NCBI GenBank assembly: GCA_028554755.1
Contig: JAPTOF010000020.1
Location: 997,001-1,061,000 of the forward strand
Source: Cordia subcordata
Taxonomy: Eukaryota; Streptophyta; Magnoliopsida; Boraginales; Cordiaceae
Direction: 5' to 3'
DNA: 64,000 bases
The position numbers and the translations under genes were made by a program. Shown piece by piece: positions 21,222 through 44,686 of this stretch. How positions within the stretch are numbered: the first letter of the stretch is position 1; each line of letters opens with the position of its first letter. The notes under the pieces are model-generated. The model made no database searches, had not been told where the DNA came from, and saw only the letters and a list, made by a program, of their open reading frames with translations.

Positions 21222-24200
21222 ATCTCAGGGCGTTAGTGTTTTCAAAATAACCTCAAAATTGCTTATAAGCACATTCTTGGAACCCATCAAATGGACATTA
21301 CAATAGAAAATGCTTCGTTGGCCTTTCCTCGCATCCAATGGATCAATGTAATATGATCTTTTTTCTTTTATCTCCAAATGTCAGGTACAATAAAAATTTC
21401 GTACACCAAACAAATAAAATAGCGCTAGCAAATAAGGCGCTTCCGTATTTGTCTTCCTCTTGTATAGTACGATTTTGTAAAACGATTCTACAGTAAAAGA
21501 TACGCATTAAAATATAGGTAGAAGTATATAATTCAACTGATCCTTTCTAAGTTTAGAATGATGAGTCATCTAAGTTGATCTTTATTGTAGCTCTTCTGCC
21601 TTGTAACCTCTCTTTATTTTTTTCTTATAAATATCCTCAAAAGTCAGAAGTGAAAGAGTCGTTTACAATCTAGTACAATTTTGTATACGTCTTTTAATTA
21701 TAAATATATAATTCGTAAAATAATTAAAGAAATTGAAAGATCAAGAGAGAAAATGTTAGGAAAAAAACTGTTCCGTACACTATGCAAATGTGATCCGTAT
21801 AAATATTGACCCAAAAAAAATCCGTATAAATCGCCGCCCTAACATTTGATCATGCAAAGATAATAGGAGTCAACTTTGTAAGATAAAGGTTGTATATATT
21901 AACAAATTTTTGTTAAAAATTGAGACGTCATGTCCTCCAAATATTGAATATTATATTTCTCTGACGAATAATTGATTGTATAAAATGGTTGAAAAGTTTA
22001 GCATATGAAACATCTTTATCCTTATTAATTAAAATGACTTAAAAAATTAGAAATATCCAACATCTTTTCTTACGATACTTCATTGTAACTCTATCAACAA
22101 GTTATAATTGTTACATTTTATTCATGACACTAAAGTAATGTTCGATTATGTCTTCATCTCTAGATTTCAATTTTAAGTTAAACACTACTTTTAATATGGA
22201 CCTATTACTTAATTTCCTATATATTAAATATAACAAGAGTTTCATGTATCGATCATTGTGTAACACCAGATGATAAGCACATTGACAAATTAACATAATC
22301 TACAACTTGTATGTGTATATATCCACTCCTCCTTTTCTTTCTTTCTTTCTTCTTTTGTTTTCTCTTTATTCTAAGAAGTCAGAACTGCATTACGCACAAA
22401 TAGTGGTTTTGCTTATCATAATCTTTTACATGCCTTCTCGTAATTAATCTAATCCCCAAAAATATTAAAGAAATTTAGCAAAGGCTAAGAGAGAAAATCT
22501 TCCGTACTCCACATTTAGACGAAAGCTACGTATATAATCTTTTGCTCTTAAATTTGGTACTTTGAAAACAAGGAAGAATATAATATGCTCCAAAGGCTGT
22601 AATAGATTCGACACCTCATCAATGTTGATCCTCTTGGCCACTTGATTTCTCATTTCGCAATTCCATTAGACTTCACTCTCAATGAACAGTACTATTCTAA
22701 TTGCTGATTCTCTTCTTTTAATTATATCTAATTTCGGAGAAAATTCTAATTTTATGATATTCTTTCTGGATAATTTACAATCATTTTTAGTTTATAACTT
22801 CGACAATTAGAATTTTGAAAAGGCAGTTCTTTTGTAGTTTCTTTGTAAATTTTAAGTTATTAACTTAGAGAACGATATGTCTATTGTATATTTATATTTT
22901 TAATATCGAATGATTGGTTCGAAATTAAACTAAGTCTGCACTGTAGAAATATAATATAACATCATAAAAGGGTAAAGTTTGAATCATATTGCGGTGTCAT
23001 TTTGAATGAGTCGCTTGATTGACTATTTATGACAAGAGGCCTAAGATTAGAAGACAACGCTAACATATTTTAAAATCATGTAAAGTGAGATGTGGTTGGA
23101 GATGTTTAATTTATTCGGTTATACCAAGTGATATATCCAAGAAATTTAAGTGAAATTAGTAGACACAATGCAAACCATCATAAAATGTAAATTTATATAT
23201 TTAAAGGTCGAACTAAATGCAAGTATCATCTAATTAGCTTTTACTTTAGCACAAATAAAACCCTATACTTTAAGAATCATATACCTAATTAGCACCATGA
23301 ACCCCAACTCACGTGTGTCACACGCGCCTTAACAAATATATATAAATAAAAAAAAACAAAACTTATTATTGATTCATGCATCACTCCTCATTCTCTGTCT
23401 CTCTCCTCATTCTCTCTCTTCTAATTTTCTCTATTTTCCTCCACAGATGGATCTCCTCATTGTCTCCCGCTCTATTCTCTCTATCTTCCTTCCGTGAAGA
23501 GCTTCTTCTCTAGTAGACCAAATGGTCCTTCTTCGTCGAGTGCGACCTAGAGAGGGAGGAGGAGATCAAAGTCTTTCTATTCTTCTTCTTCGAAAAAGAA
23601 TCTTACACAAAATTTTCAATTTTGGGTGTGATTGTCAATGGAGCAGATCTAGAATTTGTAAAGCTCGTAATACATTATTGATAGTAAAAAAGCATCTTGT
23701 TTCCTTATATTTTATCAAAATCATATTGAATTTTTTGTATTTTAAAATTCGATAATAATACCTTTATGTTGTAAAAAATCTCACACAAAATTTTCAATTT
23801 CTAGGTTAGGTGTAGTTGTGGTTGTGGTTGTTAAATATTTCATAACGTTAATAATATTATCAAAAGATTCACATCTTCAAAAAAAAATTGCAAATGGCTG
23901 AAGCCCAAAGTCCACTACTCCCCTCAACGGTAGATCCTTAACATCTTCTTCATTTACATTTTTAAGGTGGATTTTTTTCTAATTAAGATTTTGTTTTAAT
24001 ATTCTAACAATATATCTTAACCATTTATTTTACTTAAAAAATTTAAGATTCTTTTTTTCGTTCTATGATTTGAAATTTAAAAATAAAATAATTAATTGAA
24101 ATGCATGGTGAGAATGTCAAAATAAATATTAATTAAATTAGAATCTTGATCACGTCATAAAAGCAAATCGTTAATCTTATTTGCTAAAAAAAAAAGCTAA

Positions 24201-25480
24201 TCTTGGCAAAATTTACCTTACACCAACCACCAATTGGTAGGTCTACTAATTTGCCTCGTTTTGTCCACGTGTATTTTGGCTAACCTCGTGGCCTTCCAAG
24301 GACCCATGGATCTTCACCTGCTGCCACAATCGTGATGGATAGGCCACCAACCACCACCGCCGTATGATTGTTGGCGTTTGGGAGAGCTTATAAGTATGAA
24401 AGATTTATAAGGTTTGTTTGAATTGATTTATAAAAACAAAGATATATATGGTTCATTTGAATTGACTTATAAAAATATGTTTTTGCATAATTTTAGAAAA
24501 AAAAAATATTTTGTAAAACTTGAATTTTGAAAAAGAAACCAAGAAACATTTTAGAAGTTTCAGTTTTTTTAAGCCCATTTAAATGTCCAAAGAGAAAAAG
24601 GGAAAATCCTAAACAGGCTCATAATCTCTTGTAAACTTAAGCTTCTAAGAAAACAAAAAAAGACATGCAAGAGAAACAACACAAAAATAATTTACCAAAC
24701 TAGTTTTTAGGTTTGTGTTCCTAGGCTACACGTTGTCCTCTCTTCTATCTTTCTTGCAAAGACATTCTCATAGAATTTGTTTTGTTTTCGAAACACATTG
24801 TCAATTTGCCATAGACACGTAAAAATAGATAACACATGTAAGGTGAAAATTCATTACCTAAAAAATTCATTACATACTCTTAGGTTAGCAAGTAGCTTAG
24901 GTTAATCAAAATAAGACACAATTTTGGTTTCCAAAGTTAATACACTACAAATGTAAGTGTGATCAGCATGCCTCAAAACTAAAAATTTTTCTTTCTCATC
25001 TAAATTATTATCAAATCATATATTACACCTACAAGTCGCTCACTTGTCCTAATCCCGAAAATTAATACATACATGTAATAACATCCTTTAAATTTGAGAG
25101 AAAGAATGAGCCATCATCATCCATGTAATAACCAAACAAAGTTACAAATTAGCTTATGCCAACGGCATCAAAATCATTTTACAAACAAAGAGGGAAGACT
25201 GCAAAATCAGTAAGTGTGAAGGACTTTTAGCGAGACTGCTACAGCAATTCAATATATCACGCGATTAGCTCAAGATTGAGAAACTTACTTTGTCAAACAA
25301 ATTAATCTAAATTATTAATTATTATTAAATCATATTATCTATACGATAACTCGGGCACTTATCCTAATCCTGAAAATTAATATGATACGTGTAATAAAAT
25401 CCTTTAAATATGGGGGAAAGAATAGGTCATCATCATCCATGTCGCTTTCCAAACCAGTAAGCAACTCAAAAATCTCAGTG
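21222..25480. other. Long AT-rich intergenic region
   Basis: No convincing gene. A CT-rich stretch with repeated CTCCTCATTCTCT motifs lies at 23380-23500 and precedes a 77-codon frame (23522-23755) without a domain. Degenerate MITE-like sequence (GGTTTGTTTGAATTGA) occurs near 24408-24480. AAGAATG(A/G)GCCATCATCATCCATG-like text occurs twice (near 25102 and 25420), a diverged local repeat of about 310 bp period. Confidence 0.5.
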
Positions 25481-25489
25481 TAACGCGGT

Positions 25490-27593
25490 GTGAACTTTTT
25501 ACTCTCTGTCTCATCTGTCATCTTCATCTTCTGCTTTAGTATTCTTAAGTCTTCTTCACCGCCATTCCCATACCCCCATAACCCCTACACTATACCCATA
25601 CCCATATACCATAAACATACTTTCTATATATATATATATAGCCACACAACAAATACACACATATATATCACCATTCCACTCACTTCTAATATCTTTGAAT
25701 TCCCACTTTTTTTTATCCATTATCTTTATCTCTAACACTCCAAGCATATTAGTTCACGTTGAAACTTTGGCAGCTCACAAGTAATTTACTTTTTTGCTCT
25801 TTTTTCCGGTACCCCATTTTAATCTTTTTGAGATTTATCATTGGGTAAAGATTTGCTTTTTGGGTTTTTGTTAGTTAGATGCTAAGAACAGGAAAAATGC
25901 TTGCTTTAGTGAGTATTCAATTACTTGATCTCCGGTATTTTGATTTTTGTATTTTCAGAAAGCTCCTATTTTTGAAGTTTTTAGCTTTATTTGTTTTCCC
26001 CCATCTTCTTGGAGGAGGTTTTTTTTTTTTTGTTAAAGAATCTTTTTTGTCGGTGGAGCTGATATGAGCTATCGAATGGCTCCAGATTGTTGATCTTTTG
26101 TATCTATTTCGTATTTGTTTGGATTAGTTTATGATTTCTGGATTTGCTTCATATGGAAATTTGGTTCATTGTAGCTGTTTGTGATTTGCTTGATATGGAA
26201 ATTTGGTTCAAGATATAATTTTTTGAAGCTGTTTGTGATGGTCATGTTGGTGGGAGACTTACGCTATTTTTAAAATTATATGATTTTCAGATTTACGATT
26301 TCAGATAAGCACATAACAAACACAGCATTAATATGAGCATGGTTTATATGTTCGTGAGCTTGGGATAGGTTTAGTTTGTGGATCTGGTTTCTAGCGTGGC
26401 ACTGTGACACGTATTTTTCTTTTCTTTGTTTTTTTGGGTTTTAGTTGTTTCTTCTTTCCCAGTGACATGAATATTGGTTTTCCTTTTTGTTTCTAAAATG
26501 TTAAAGCTTGTCACTATTGTTGTTAGCCATACTGGTATATAGCAACTTAGAAAAAGCAGTTCTTTAGCACTTTTTGTTTTGGTTACTTGTTTATGTATTG
26601 CTAATTAATGGAAATACAGATCTTTGTCTTAATAATTTCTTCTTCTTCTTCTTCTTCTTTTGGTTTGCTAAGTAGATTTTGGTCGTTTTTGTTTTCTCAC
26701 AGATCTCCTTTTCATTACTTTCTATAAATTGATCACTTTATCTAGAAGTTTATGATTTTAGGCAAGGACTTCTGTTATTTAGCTACTATCTTCAACACAT
26801 TCGTTCACAGACAAACGAGATTACTGTTTATCGAGCCTCATGCATGAAACTAGTTCTTTCGAATGAGTAGCGATGAGACTCACGTCAAGACGTTATAGTA
26901 ACTGATTATGACACTATGTCAATTAACAAAACGTCTAAAAGCTTTTAGCTGTTAGAAAAGTTTTACTTTGTCTATTTATTGTGTTAAACACTCTTTATCC
27001 TTTTTCCCTTTTCTATGTAGTGGCATATTTGGTTGTTGAGTAGGTGAAGTTGATATTTACATGTTTAGTACTTATTGGCAATGTGTCAATCAATTGGGGC
27101 TTTTAGTTTGTTATGTAGACATGCCATTGGGTGGGTACCACTTGACTTTTGGTAGAGAATTTTCCCTAATTCCATAGAAGTGTTGAATTCACGTGCACTG
27201 ATTGGACTAGAGAAGGTGGTAGGCTTTGACATGTAACATGTTGTGTCATTAATGTGATCCCTATGAGGTCAAAGGAATTATGTTGTGAAGCCACTGTAAT
27301 TGCAGTTGGATGTGAAATTGTAGCAAGCTCGGAGTTGAAAATCTTATGTTGATACTGGTGGCCAATAATTAACTATCGTGGCATGTTGTTTTATAGTGGA
27401 GCAAAGACTTGCTTACTGATGGGATTCTTTCTGTAACATTGCCATCTAATTACTACAGGGATTTTTGGACTTCAGAAACCTACTTTAATTTCTTTCTTTA
27501 TTGCCCTGTTCTGCAAATATTGTACTGCAGGTGATCATTTAACTGCCCAGAATGGAGATCACCGGAGGCTAAAACGTGCTATGGCCTTGGCAG
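25490..27593 (+). promoter_or_regulatory. Leader exons and intron of the F-box/kelch gene
   Basis: A CT-rich leader (about 25500-25780) ends at a possible donor ACAA|GTAATT. A second leader exon is bounded by CTGCAG (acceptor, about 27530) and GGCAG|GTATTT (donor, 27593). The intron of about 1.75 kb is T-rich and contains a (TTC)n run at 26638-26659. A TA microsatellite lies at 25626-25640. The start of transcription is not defined. Confidence 0.5.
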
Positions 27594-28020
27594 GTATTTC
27601 CTTCCCCAAAAAAATCTATTAAGAAACCAAAAGAGGAGGGAAAGGAACAGAAAAAGAAAGAGAATACAAAATTTTATAATTTGCTTGTGCTATATTAATC
27701 ATCATCTTTTTCCCGTAAGCTTCTTTCCTGTTCCATCTCTTGACATGTGTTGTTGAAAACTTTTGGCCTTGTACGTAGATATTTGGGCAATGTCTGGAGG
27801 AAGAAACACTTTGAGAACATTGGAAACTGGTAACAAGCTTTGTAGTAAAACCCAGGACACCTATTCAAGGACCAGAAGAAGTGGAATGGAATTTGAATCT
27901 GATTGGACAAAACTTAGAAAATCATCAGTCTTCACAACTCAAGTGATTCGTTCTGCAACATCCTTCATGAATTGGCATTGTAAAATTCCCATATGTGATG
28001 AGTTTCATGAATTTCTTTAG
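27581..28020 (+). other. Spliced 84-codon upstream ORF
   Basis: ATG at 27581 lies 13 nt before the donor at 27593. Joining to the acceptor CGTAG at 27778 continues one frame (M-A-L-A-D-I-W-A-M) to a stop at 28018-28020, 255 nt in all. It ends about 100 nt before the main ATG (28122). A 6-codon upstream ORF (27552-27572) precedes it. It resembles no protein I know, and its length suggests it could reduce translation of the F-box protein. Confidence 0.5.
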
Positions 28021-28121
28021 TTGGATTCCATTCATTCAGTTGCACTGATACTTGTGTTTGTGAGACATTCTTTATTGAAGATAATAGTTCTGTCATTCCC
28101 CCACATATTTCGATTTCAAAA

Positions 28122-30302
28122 ATGCCTGGTCTTGTTTACGAGGAGAAAAGAGTTACAGAAATGATCAAGTGTTTTACTGATTCCGTCCAGCAAGATACCC
28201 AAGCTTATTCAAAATGTGCTTCGCGCTTAACTTTTTGCGTCACTGATGATTTACATGGTCCCATCTTGCCTGGATTGCCTGATGATGTGGCAAAATACTG
28301 CCTCGCTCTAGTTCCTCGGTCTAATCTTCCTGCTATTGGTGCTGTCTGCAAGCGATGGAGGTCATTCATTAAAAGCAGAGAGTTCATTAGTGTTCGCAGG
28401 TTAGCTGGTGTTCTTGAGGAGTGGCTTTATGTCCTAACCATGAATCCTGATGGAAATGGGAGCCACTGGGAGGTTTTGGATTGTCTGGGGAATAAGCATC
28501 GTCAATTACCTCCAATGCCTGGTGACATGAAAGCTGGTTTTGGTGTGATTGTTCTCAATGGGAAGCTTCTTGTAATTGCTGGTTATTCCATTGTGAATGG
28601 CACTCCCTCTGCCTCAGCAGATGTTTATCAATATGATTCTGGTCTTAACAGGTTTGACGAAAACCTTTTACTCCTGTGCAGTTCGTTTTAGTTTAAGTGT
28701 CTCGGTGCTTTTTGACTAACTAGAACTTTCAGTTTTAAGCTCTGATGGCAGTAGGCAACTTCTTTTATCTAGAAACTGATGTTTGATTGGCTTTTCCTTT
28801 TCTTTTAAAAATGGCCATAAATGCCTTGGCACCTTCATTATAGATACCATGAGGTCAGATCATGTGGCTAGCTTTATGGTGGAACTCTTTTCAACTTGTT
28901 AATAGATCACAAATACTTCAATATCAGTTCTAGAGATTCCTAGCTTAGTTACAAGTTTCCCTTTTCTTCATCCTGTTTATTGCCTTGCAGCCCATTATGA
29001 GATCCATAAGATGGAGAAATTAAATAGTCCTGGTGCCTCTGGCTACATTTTCTTGATTATTTTTCTTTTTCTGTTTTGACATTCAACCTCATGGTTTTCG
29101 TAATACCATTGCTGCCAATAATAAGCATATATATCCAGAAATATGCAATCTCTTTTTCATGCAGTTTGGTTTTCATTTCTTACCTGGAATCGATACTTTA
29201 TGCTAGTTGGTCATGCGCTATGAGGTTGGTCTGATCATATGCTGAATAATATGGAACTAAAACAAAGTCAAAATATCACTATTGGTGTCTTTGTGTTATG
29301 TTATTTGGATATATTTTGGTGTGGGAAATTCGCCTGCCATGAAATGGTGCCTAATATTTGTAGAATTTGCTTTTCAGCTTCACTTTAGTGTTTCAGGAAA
29401 CTTCACATATAAATTAGTACGAGTAGGATAAGCTTGCTTTATCCTTTTGAATAGCCTCAAGTAATATTTGCTTTAGAAAGTATGTGAAACTGTATGTCAT
29501 CTTATAATGTCCGGTTATACATGTATACTTCAGTGAATGTGCATTTTGTTTAGATCTCTTAATCTTGAGTCCAGATTCTCTGCTATGCTTCCTGTCAAAT
29601 GGATAGATGCGGGAGCTATACCTTTCTCTTCTTTTTCCATCAGCTTATGAATAATATGTTATTTTCTTTTGCAGCTGGAGCAAATTAGCAAACATGAATG
29701 TAGCTCGCTATGATTTTGCTTGTGCTGAGGTAAACGGAATGGTCTTTGCAGTTGGAGGGCATGGGATAGATGGTGAATCACTGTCTTCTGCAGAGGTATA
29801 TGACCCTGACGCTGACAAATGGACTACCATAGAGAGTCTGCACCATTCTCGCTACAACTGTTTTGGGTATGGGTTCGGGAATAAGCTTTATGTGATGGGA
29901 GGGAGGTCAAGTTTCACAATCGGAAACTCTAAGAAGATTGATGTGTACAACCCTGAGAGCCACACCTGGTGCGAAATGAAAAATGGTTGTGTCATGGTGA
30001 CTACACATGCTGTGCTGGGGAAGAAGCTTTTTTGTATGGACTGGAAGAACCAGAGGCGATTATCCATATTTGACCCTGACGACAACTCATGGAAGATGGT
30101 ACCAGTTCCAGTGACTGGGAGCACGAGCATTGGATTCAGATTTGGCATACTGGATGGGAAACTCTTGCTGTTCTCCATACAAGACGAACCTGGTTTTAAT
30201 ACCCTGTTGTATGATCCAAATGCTAAACCGGGCTCAGAATGGCAGACTTCTCCCGTTAAGCCATCTGGTTTGTGCCTCTGCAGTGTGACGATAAAGGCAT
30301 GA
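28122..30302 (+). CDS. F-box/kelch-repeat protein, At1g67480 type
   Basis: Two coding exons, 28122-28651 and 29675-30302, join as AAC AG|C TGG and give 385 aa, close to the Arabidopsis relative's length. The F-box spans about residues 48-90 (LPGLPDDVAKYCLALVPRS, then VCKRWRSFIKSREF). Kelch repeats follow (DVYQYDSGLNSWSK, VFAVGGHGIDGESLSSAEVY, KLYVMGGRSSFTIGNSK). The C-terminus is CLCSVTIKA. Such proteins are substrate receptors of SCF E3 ubiquitin ligases: the F-box binds SKP1/ASK and the kelch propeller binds targets. The target is unknown. The coding intron is about 1.0 kb. A spliced upstream ORF in the leader suggests translational control. Confidence 0.95.
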
Positions 30303-31230
30303 ACTGTTCCTAAACTAAAGGCTTGAACCATGTATTGAGTGCAGCCCTCTGAATTTATTTCTTTTCTGAATTCGAGTTTAGCTATTGATGTTGTCAACTA
30401 GTTTAAAATCTTGAGGCTCCTATGGACAAACTAAGAATTTTCTGAAATGCTGCTTCTTCTGTACTGTATTCTTGTCTAGGATGGTTTTGGTTGAATGATA
30501 TGTGGCTGCTGCTTATTTGTTATTCTTATAACATGAATTTCTTCATTGAGAAAATGGTCTACTGAGGATTTCAGGAAGTAATATTTGCCAGTGTTCAGTG
30601 TTTCATTATAAAATAAACTAATGGAAATGAGCTTTTACTGTTGCCTTGGAGATGCAACACCTGCAAATGCTATGATAATATCAGTTTCATAGGATTGTGA
30701 ACCCTCATTTTAACGTTGTAACGTTGACGGGAGATCAATAGTGATGAAATGATGATATAGTTGTTTAATTTTAGTGATGAAATGATGACGTAGTTGTTTA
30801 ATTTCCACATTCGACGGTCTAGGACATTTCTTCCTCACTCACTTCTGAATCAAGTTTCAGAGACCAAATCCCAAATCCCAAATCCAGATCCAAATCCAAA
30901 AAGATATTCTCATTATTATGTAATTAGTTTGGTCAGAGAGTTCAGATTCACAAAGACCTCTTTAAGTGTATTGTCTATCATATGATCACTGTCAACGTGC
31001 CTTACCAGTAACATGGCTAGTGACTTCTCATGGCCAACAATCTGTTTTGGTGATCCATTTCTCCTCACGGCATGCTTACTCATTTTATATTTTACTCGTC
31101 ATCGATCTTTGTTTCCTTATCACCAAGCTTCTACGATAACCATTTTATGTTACTACTATTCATGCAAACAAAAATTTTACTTAAAAGTCGAATTGGTTTA
31201 AGTAGCTTTTTCATAAGCCAACCAAATCCC
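30303..31230. other. 3' flank of the F-box gene and intergenic
   Basis: AT-rich, with a short local duplication near 30738-30800 (GTGATGAAATGATGA followed by TAGTTGTTTAATTT). Two short open frames (30794-30985 and 31013-31201) have no recognisable domain. Confidence 0.5.
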
Positions 31231-31236
31231 CTCTAA

Positions 31237-31269
31237 GGGTCTATTTGGATTGATTTTTTTTTCAAAGAA

Positions 31270-31304
<35 letters not shown>

Positions 31305-31400
31305 AATAGTTATTTGACTTGGTTTCTAAAAAAGTTAAAACTCTGAAAAAAAAAATTCAAATACAACTTTTTTCCAAAAGTTAAAAAAAAAAAAAATGCG
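31237..31400. mobile_element. Tourist-like MITE remnant with (TA)n
   Basis: The left end GGGTCTATTTGGATTGATTT follows TAA, as in the element at 2947, but no clear right end is seen. A (TA)n tract at about 31271-31301 lies inside. Probably a truncated copy. Confidence 0.5.
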
Positions 31401-31916
31401 CAGCGCTAAGTCGTACATGCTTATCTAACAAACAAAGATAAACACTCTTTATGCTTTATCGCGTAATGTAAATATTTCAGTAACTCTTTAGGTTAATAAA
31501 AAGATATGAAACCTTCCGTGATCAGGACACAAGGTATAGGACTGCATTCTCATAAATCGTAAAGAGTTATTAAATTTGTTATGTCACATTCAAATTTACA
31601 ACTTTAACAAAATAACAGAATGTTACAGTAGGTACCTGAATGACAACACCTTTGCTTGCACATTGAAATGCTACAGCATAAAGCATGGTCTTGGACAAAA
31701 ATATACATGCCTCCAAAATGCTAAGGTACAAACAAACTCATGGGTGTCATACAATTTGAGATAACATCAATGTCACAAGATCTTAAATTATTCTCATGCT
31801 CCTAGAGAATTTTCCTTAGTATTGTCCACTCTTTTGTTTCTTTCTTGTCCCTTCTCTACATCACTACTATTTAAGTGCAAATGGTTAGTGCCTCACTAGT
31901 ATAGTGCCCGGAGAGT

Positions 31917-32222
31917 ATGGATTTCCGGGGCGATGGAGGAACTCAGACGAGATCAAAGAGCTTCCGAAACGAAGACTATAACAACAGGAGGGCTTTTTTA
32001 AGGAGCTATCCACTTCAATGGGGAGAAGATGAAGAACAGAAAGACGCTACAGAAGTGAAAGCTGATACAAGAAAGCCAAGGAAGAAAATAATCTTGACAG
32101 TTCTTAACTGGAAAGTCAAGAGGATTCTGGTTTTCAGAAGGCTAAAGCATAAAGTAACATTGTATGTCATCACCTGCCTTCCTGCTGGTTTTACAGCACC
32201 AAATGCCTTTATTTCGGTCTGA
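31917..32222 (+). CDS. Small conserved-looking protein, function unknown
   Basis: A single exon of 101 aa. The N-terminal part has RSKSFRNEDYNNRRAFLRSYPLQWGEDEE. A lysine-rich centre follows (KPRKKIILTVLNWKVKRILVFRRLKHK), then a hydrophobic end (VTLYVITCLPAGF). The SYPLQW-type block recalls a family of short uncharacterised plant proteins, from memory only. A TATA-like TATTTAA lies about 45 bp upstream (31867-31873) with a short leader. No organelle signal is evident. Composition and order (basic centre, hydrophobic tail) argue for real coding, but this is not proven. Confidence 0.6.
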   Translation: MDFRGDGGTQTRSKSFRNEDYNNRRAFLRSYPLQWGEDEEQKDATEVKADTRKPRKKIILTVLNWKVKRILVFRRLKHKVTLYVITCLPAGFTAPNAFISV

Positions 32223-32748
32223 ATAATGCTTTATATTACTCGGGTGATACTTTAACCCACTTTATATTGTCAGAATTCATGTATAGAAGAATATCAAATA
32301 TCTCCTTTTATGGAACAACGTGATATACAATAAAATTCTTCCAGCAGCTTTCTTTTTTGTTTGTCACTAGTTACGTTACCTCTCATTTTTACCTTCTCGT
32401 GTATGTGGAAGGCAAAACCATTAAGTGATTGCTGCTGCTGCTTAATATTAACTTTACTTGGATTAATAAGTAAATAGTTGCATGTTGGCTTGTTTCGACA
32501 CACACACAGTGGAGAGAAAGGAAAAAGTATCTTAAATGTATATTACCACTTGCTCTTTAAGAAGTACAACATTCCATGAACCTTATCATTCATTAAGTCA
32601 TCAACAGGGAGCAAAAAAAGATTGAAAATACACATGATATAATTCTTTTTTGGATTCTAAATATATAAACTACTTGAAACTGAAAAACTAGAAATTTATA
32701 TGATTAGAAAAAAAAAATATTAGGCATACTGTACAACATATGTCAGTT
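32223..32748. other. Intergenic between convergent genes
   Basis: Holds the 3' regions of the small gene (plus strand) and PRP16 (minus strand). No other feature seen. Confidence 0.5.
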
Positions 32749-42612
<9,864 letters not shown>

Positions 42613-42618
<6 letters not shown>

Positions 42619-42652
42619 TATGCCTCGATGAAGCAACCTTTGGGTCACAAAC
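42613..42652 (-). other. PRP16 exon carrying the start codon
   Basis: A 40-nt exon bounded by ATTACAG (acceptor side) and ATGGAG|GTCAGG (donor). Its last six nucleotides encode Met-Glu. The next exon continues AAA CAA ATA, matching the family start MEK. The rest is untranslated leader. Confidence 0.7.
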
Positions 42653-44686
42653 CTGTAATCAAGATGAAAATTGGCAAGGTTAGTAAACAAAATTAGAATG
42701 AATGGAATATGTTAACTAATATGTACTCAGAAAATTACATCCACATGGTCATCAAACTTCTATGCATGCACACCATACAATTTGGAAGACTATGAATCTC
42801 ACCACCACCTAAAATGTTGCTACTTCAACAAACATCTAGCTTTATATGATAGCCAACATGGCATTGATAGAGAAAATGAGACTATCTTATAGGATCCACA
42901 AATAAAAATAGTGAGAGAGCCAAGCAAAACTTCCTATCAAAACCAAAAAAGCAGTTTCACATAACCAAGTGGAAGAAAATGAAGAGAAAGAAGAAGTTGG
43001 TTCTTGGCCTGCAGCAGCAAAAACTTTTCAAATAGTGAATGGGAAAATTGGGATAGAGCAGAACATTACAGGGATATGAAACCATTGATATTGTTACATA
43101 AAACAATTTTGAGCTATATAATTTTAGCGACTCTCTTTTGCACAATTAAGAATATACGGCAAACTCAAGTAAGAAAAGCCCACCCCTAAAAATAGAAAAA
43201 TTGAAAGCGTGAAAGCTGAAAGGGTCATGTATTGGATCAGGAGAGATGGTGTTTACAACTGATAATGAGAGGAACAGGAACAAGGTTCAAACTCACATAA
43301 GCAAAACCCCACGATACTCATATAATTGAGCTTAATCTCAGATAAAAAAATTCATACTACAAATGAAATACAGTGGAACATAGAAGAAAAGAATCATTGT
43401 TTCAAGATTAACAGGTCAGACATTAACCGAAGTGAAACAAACCAAGCATCTTGTTATGCATCAGACAAGCATTTTCCCTAGAGACTGCCTAAACGCATCT
43501 CATCCATGGCTTTACGGCTTTAACTTTCTGTACAGAGTTATTCATTTCCAAAAAATCAACCACACAATGGACACATTAACCTAATCTGATTGCACACTTC
43601 CATAGGTAATTACACATTGCACAAAGACTGACCTAAATAATGAACTAATAGATCACCTAAAATCTTGATTATGCAACAAAAGTCCACCTGACCTTCATTA
43701 TCGCAGATCATTTAAAATGTATTGAATACAACGCTTAACCAGAACTATCAAGCAAATCTATAACACCTAATTTAGTTCAATCCTTAGTCCTGCCAGACTT
43801 ACTCTTGACATATATCTAAAGAATCCTTGCAAATCCATTATTCAAAAAGAATCATCTTGAAGATAAAAGACTTAATGAGGCTTATAAAGCAAACCTATAA
43901 CCCCTAATTTAGTTCAATCTTTAGCCTACCAGACTTACTTAATCTGTTACATTTCATCTGAACAATCCTTGCTAATCCATTTTTCTAAGATAACCTATCA
44001 ACAAGAAATAACGAACTTAGTAGACTGTTAACATCTTTAACCACCAAAAACCTCATGAACAACACAACAATTTTTTTTTAAAAAAAAATCGAGCTCAACA
44101 CATATTGAAGAAAAAATCCTTGCAAAGCCACTTGTTCAAGGAAAAACAAACAAGACCAACTACTAAACTCAATTAATAGTTAAAGTACTCAGCTGACAAA
44201 ACCTTGAATAACACAACAGACAAGCTATCATCCAACAATGCAATCACCATAAATAACATAAATGCTCAATGCCCTCGAGTAAACGAGACCTTGTTATCAA
44301 ACATAATACGCGAAAGCTAATAAATTCCAATAAGGCAATCACCACTAACAACATAAAGAAACTATAATTTTCAGCAAAAATTCAAAGTAAACACAGAGTC
44401 AATTAAGGCACAATAAGCATCAATTATCCCCAATTCTCTTTCCTACATCTTTAAATTCCAGAACAAATGTAAAATTTTCCAAATAAATCAATCACTAAAA
44501 GAGCTAATTTCTCATTTATTCTACAAAAGTTTAGATATTTTCTATGGATGCCTATATGTATGCTTATGTGTGAGAAAAGAGAAAAAAAATGTACCTCTGA
44601 AGCTATTAATTGTTGAAGCAATTACACATGTAGATACAGATACATCTATAATGTATGTATATGGTGTAAGTACAGGTAAAATATAC
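42653..44686 (-). other. Leader intron of PRP16
   Basis: About 2 kb of AT-rich sequence between the start-codon exon and the probable first leader exon. It contains a diverged repeat: CCTAATTTAGTTCAATC occurs at about 43768 and 43906. No gene is recognised on either strand. Confidence 0.45.

Noticed and set aside
20896..21306. 136-codon frame rich in F, L, N and Y
   Set aside because: Low-complexity translation of an AT-rich MITE-like block.
29888..30397. 169-codon minus-strand frame
   Set aside because: Antisense shadow of the second F-box/kelch exon.
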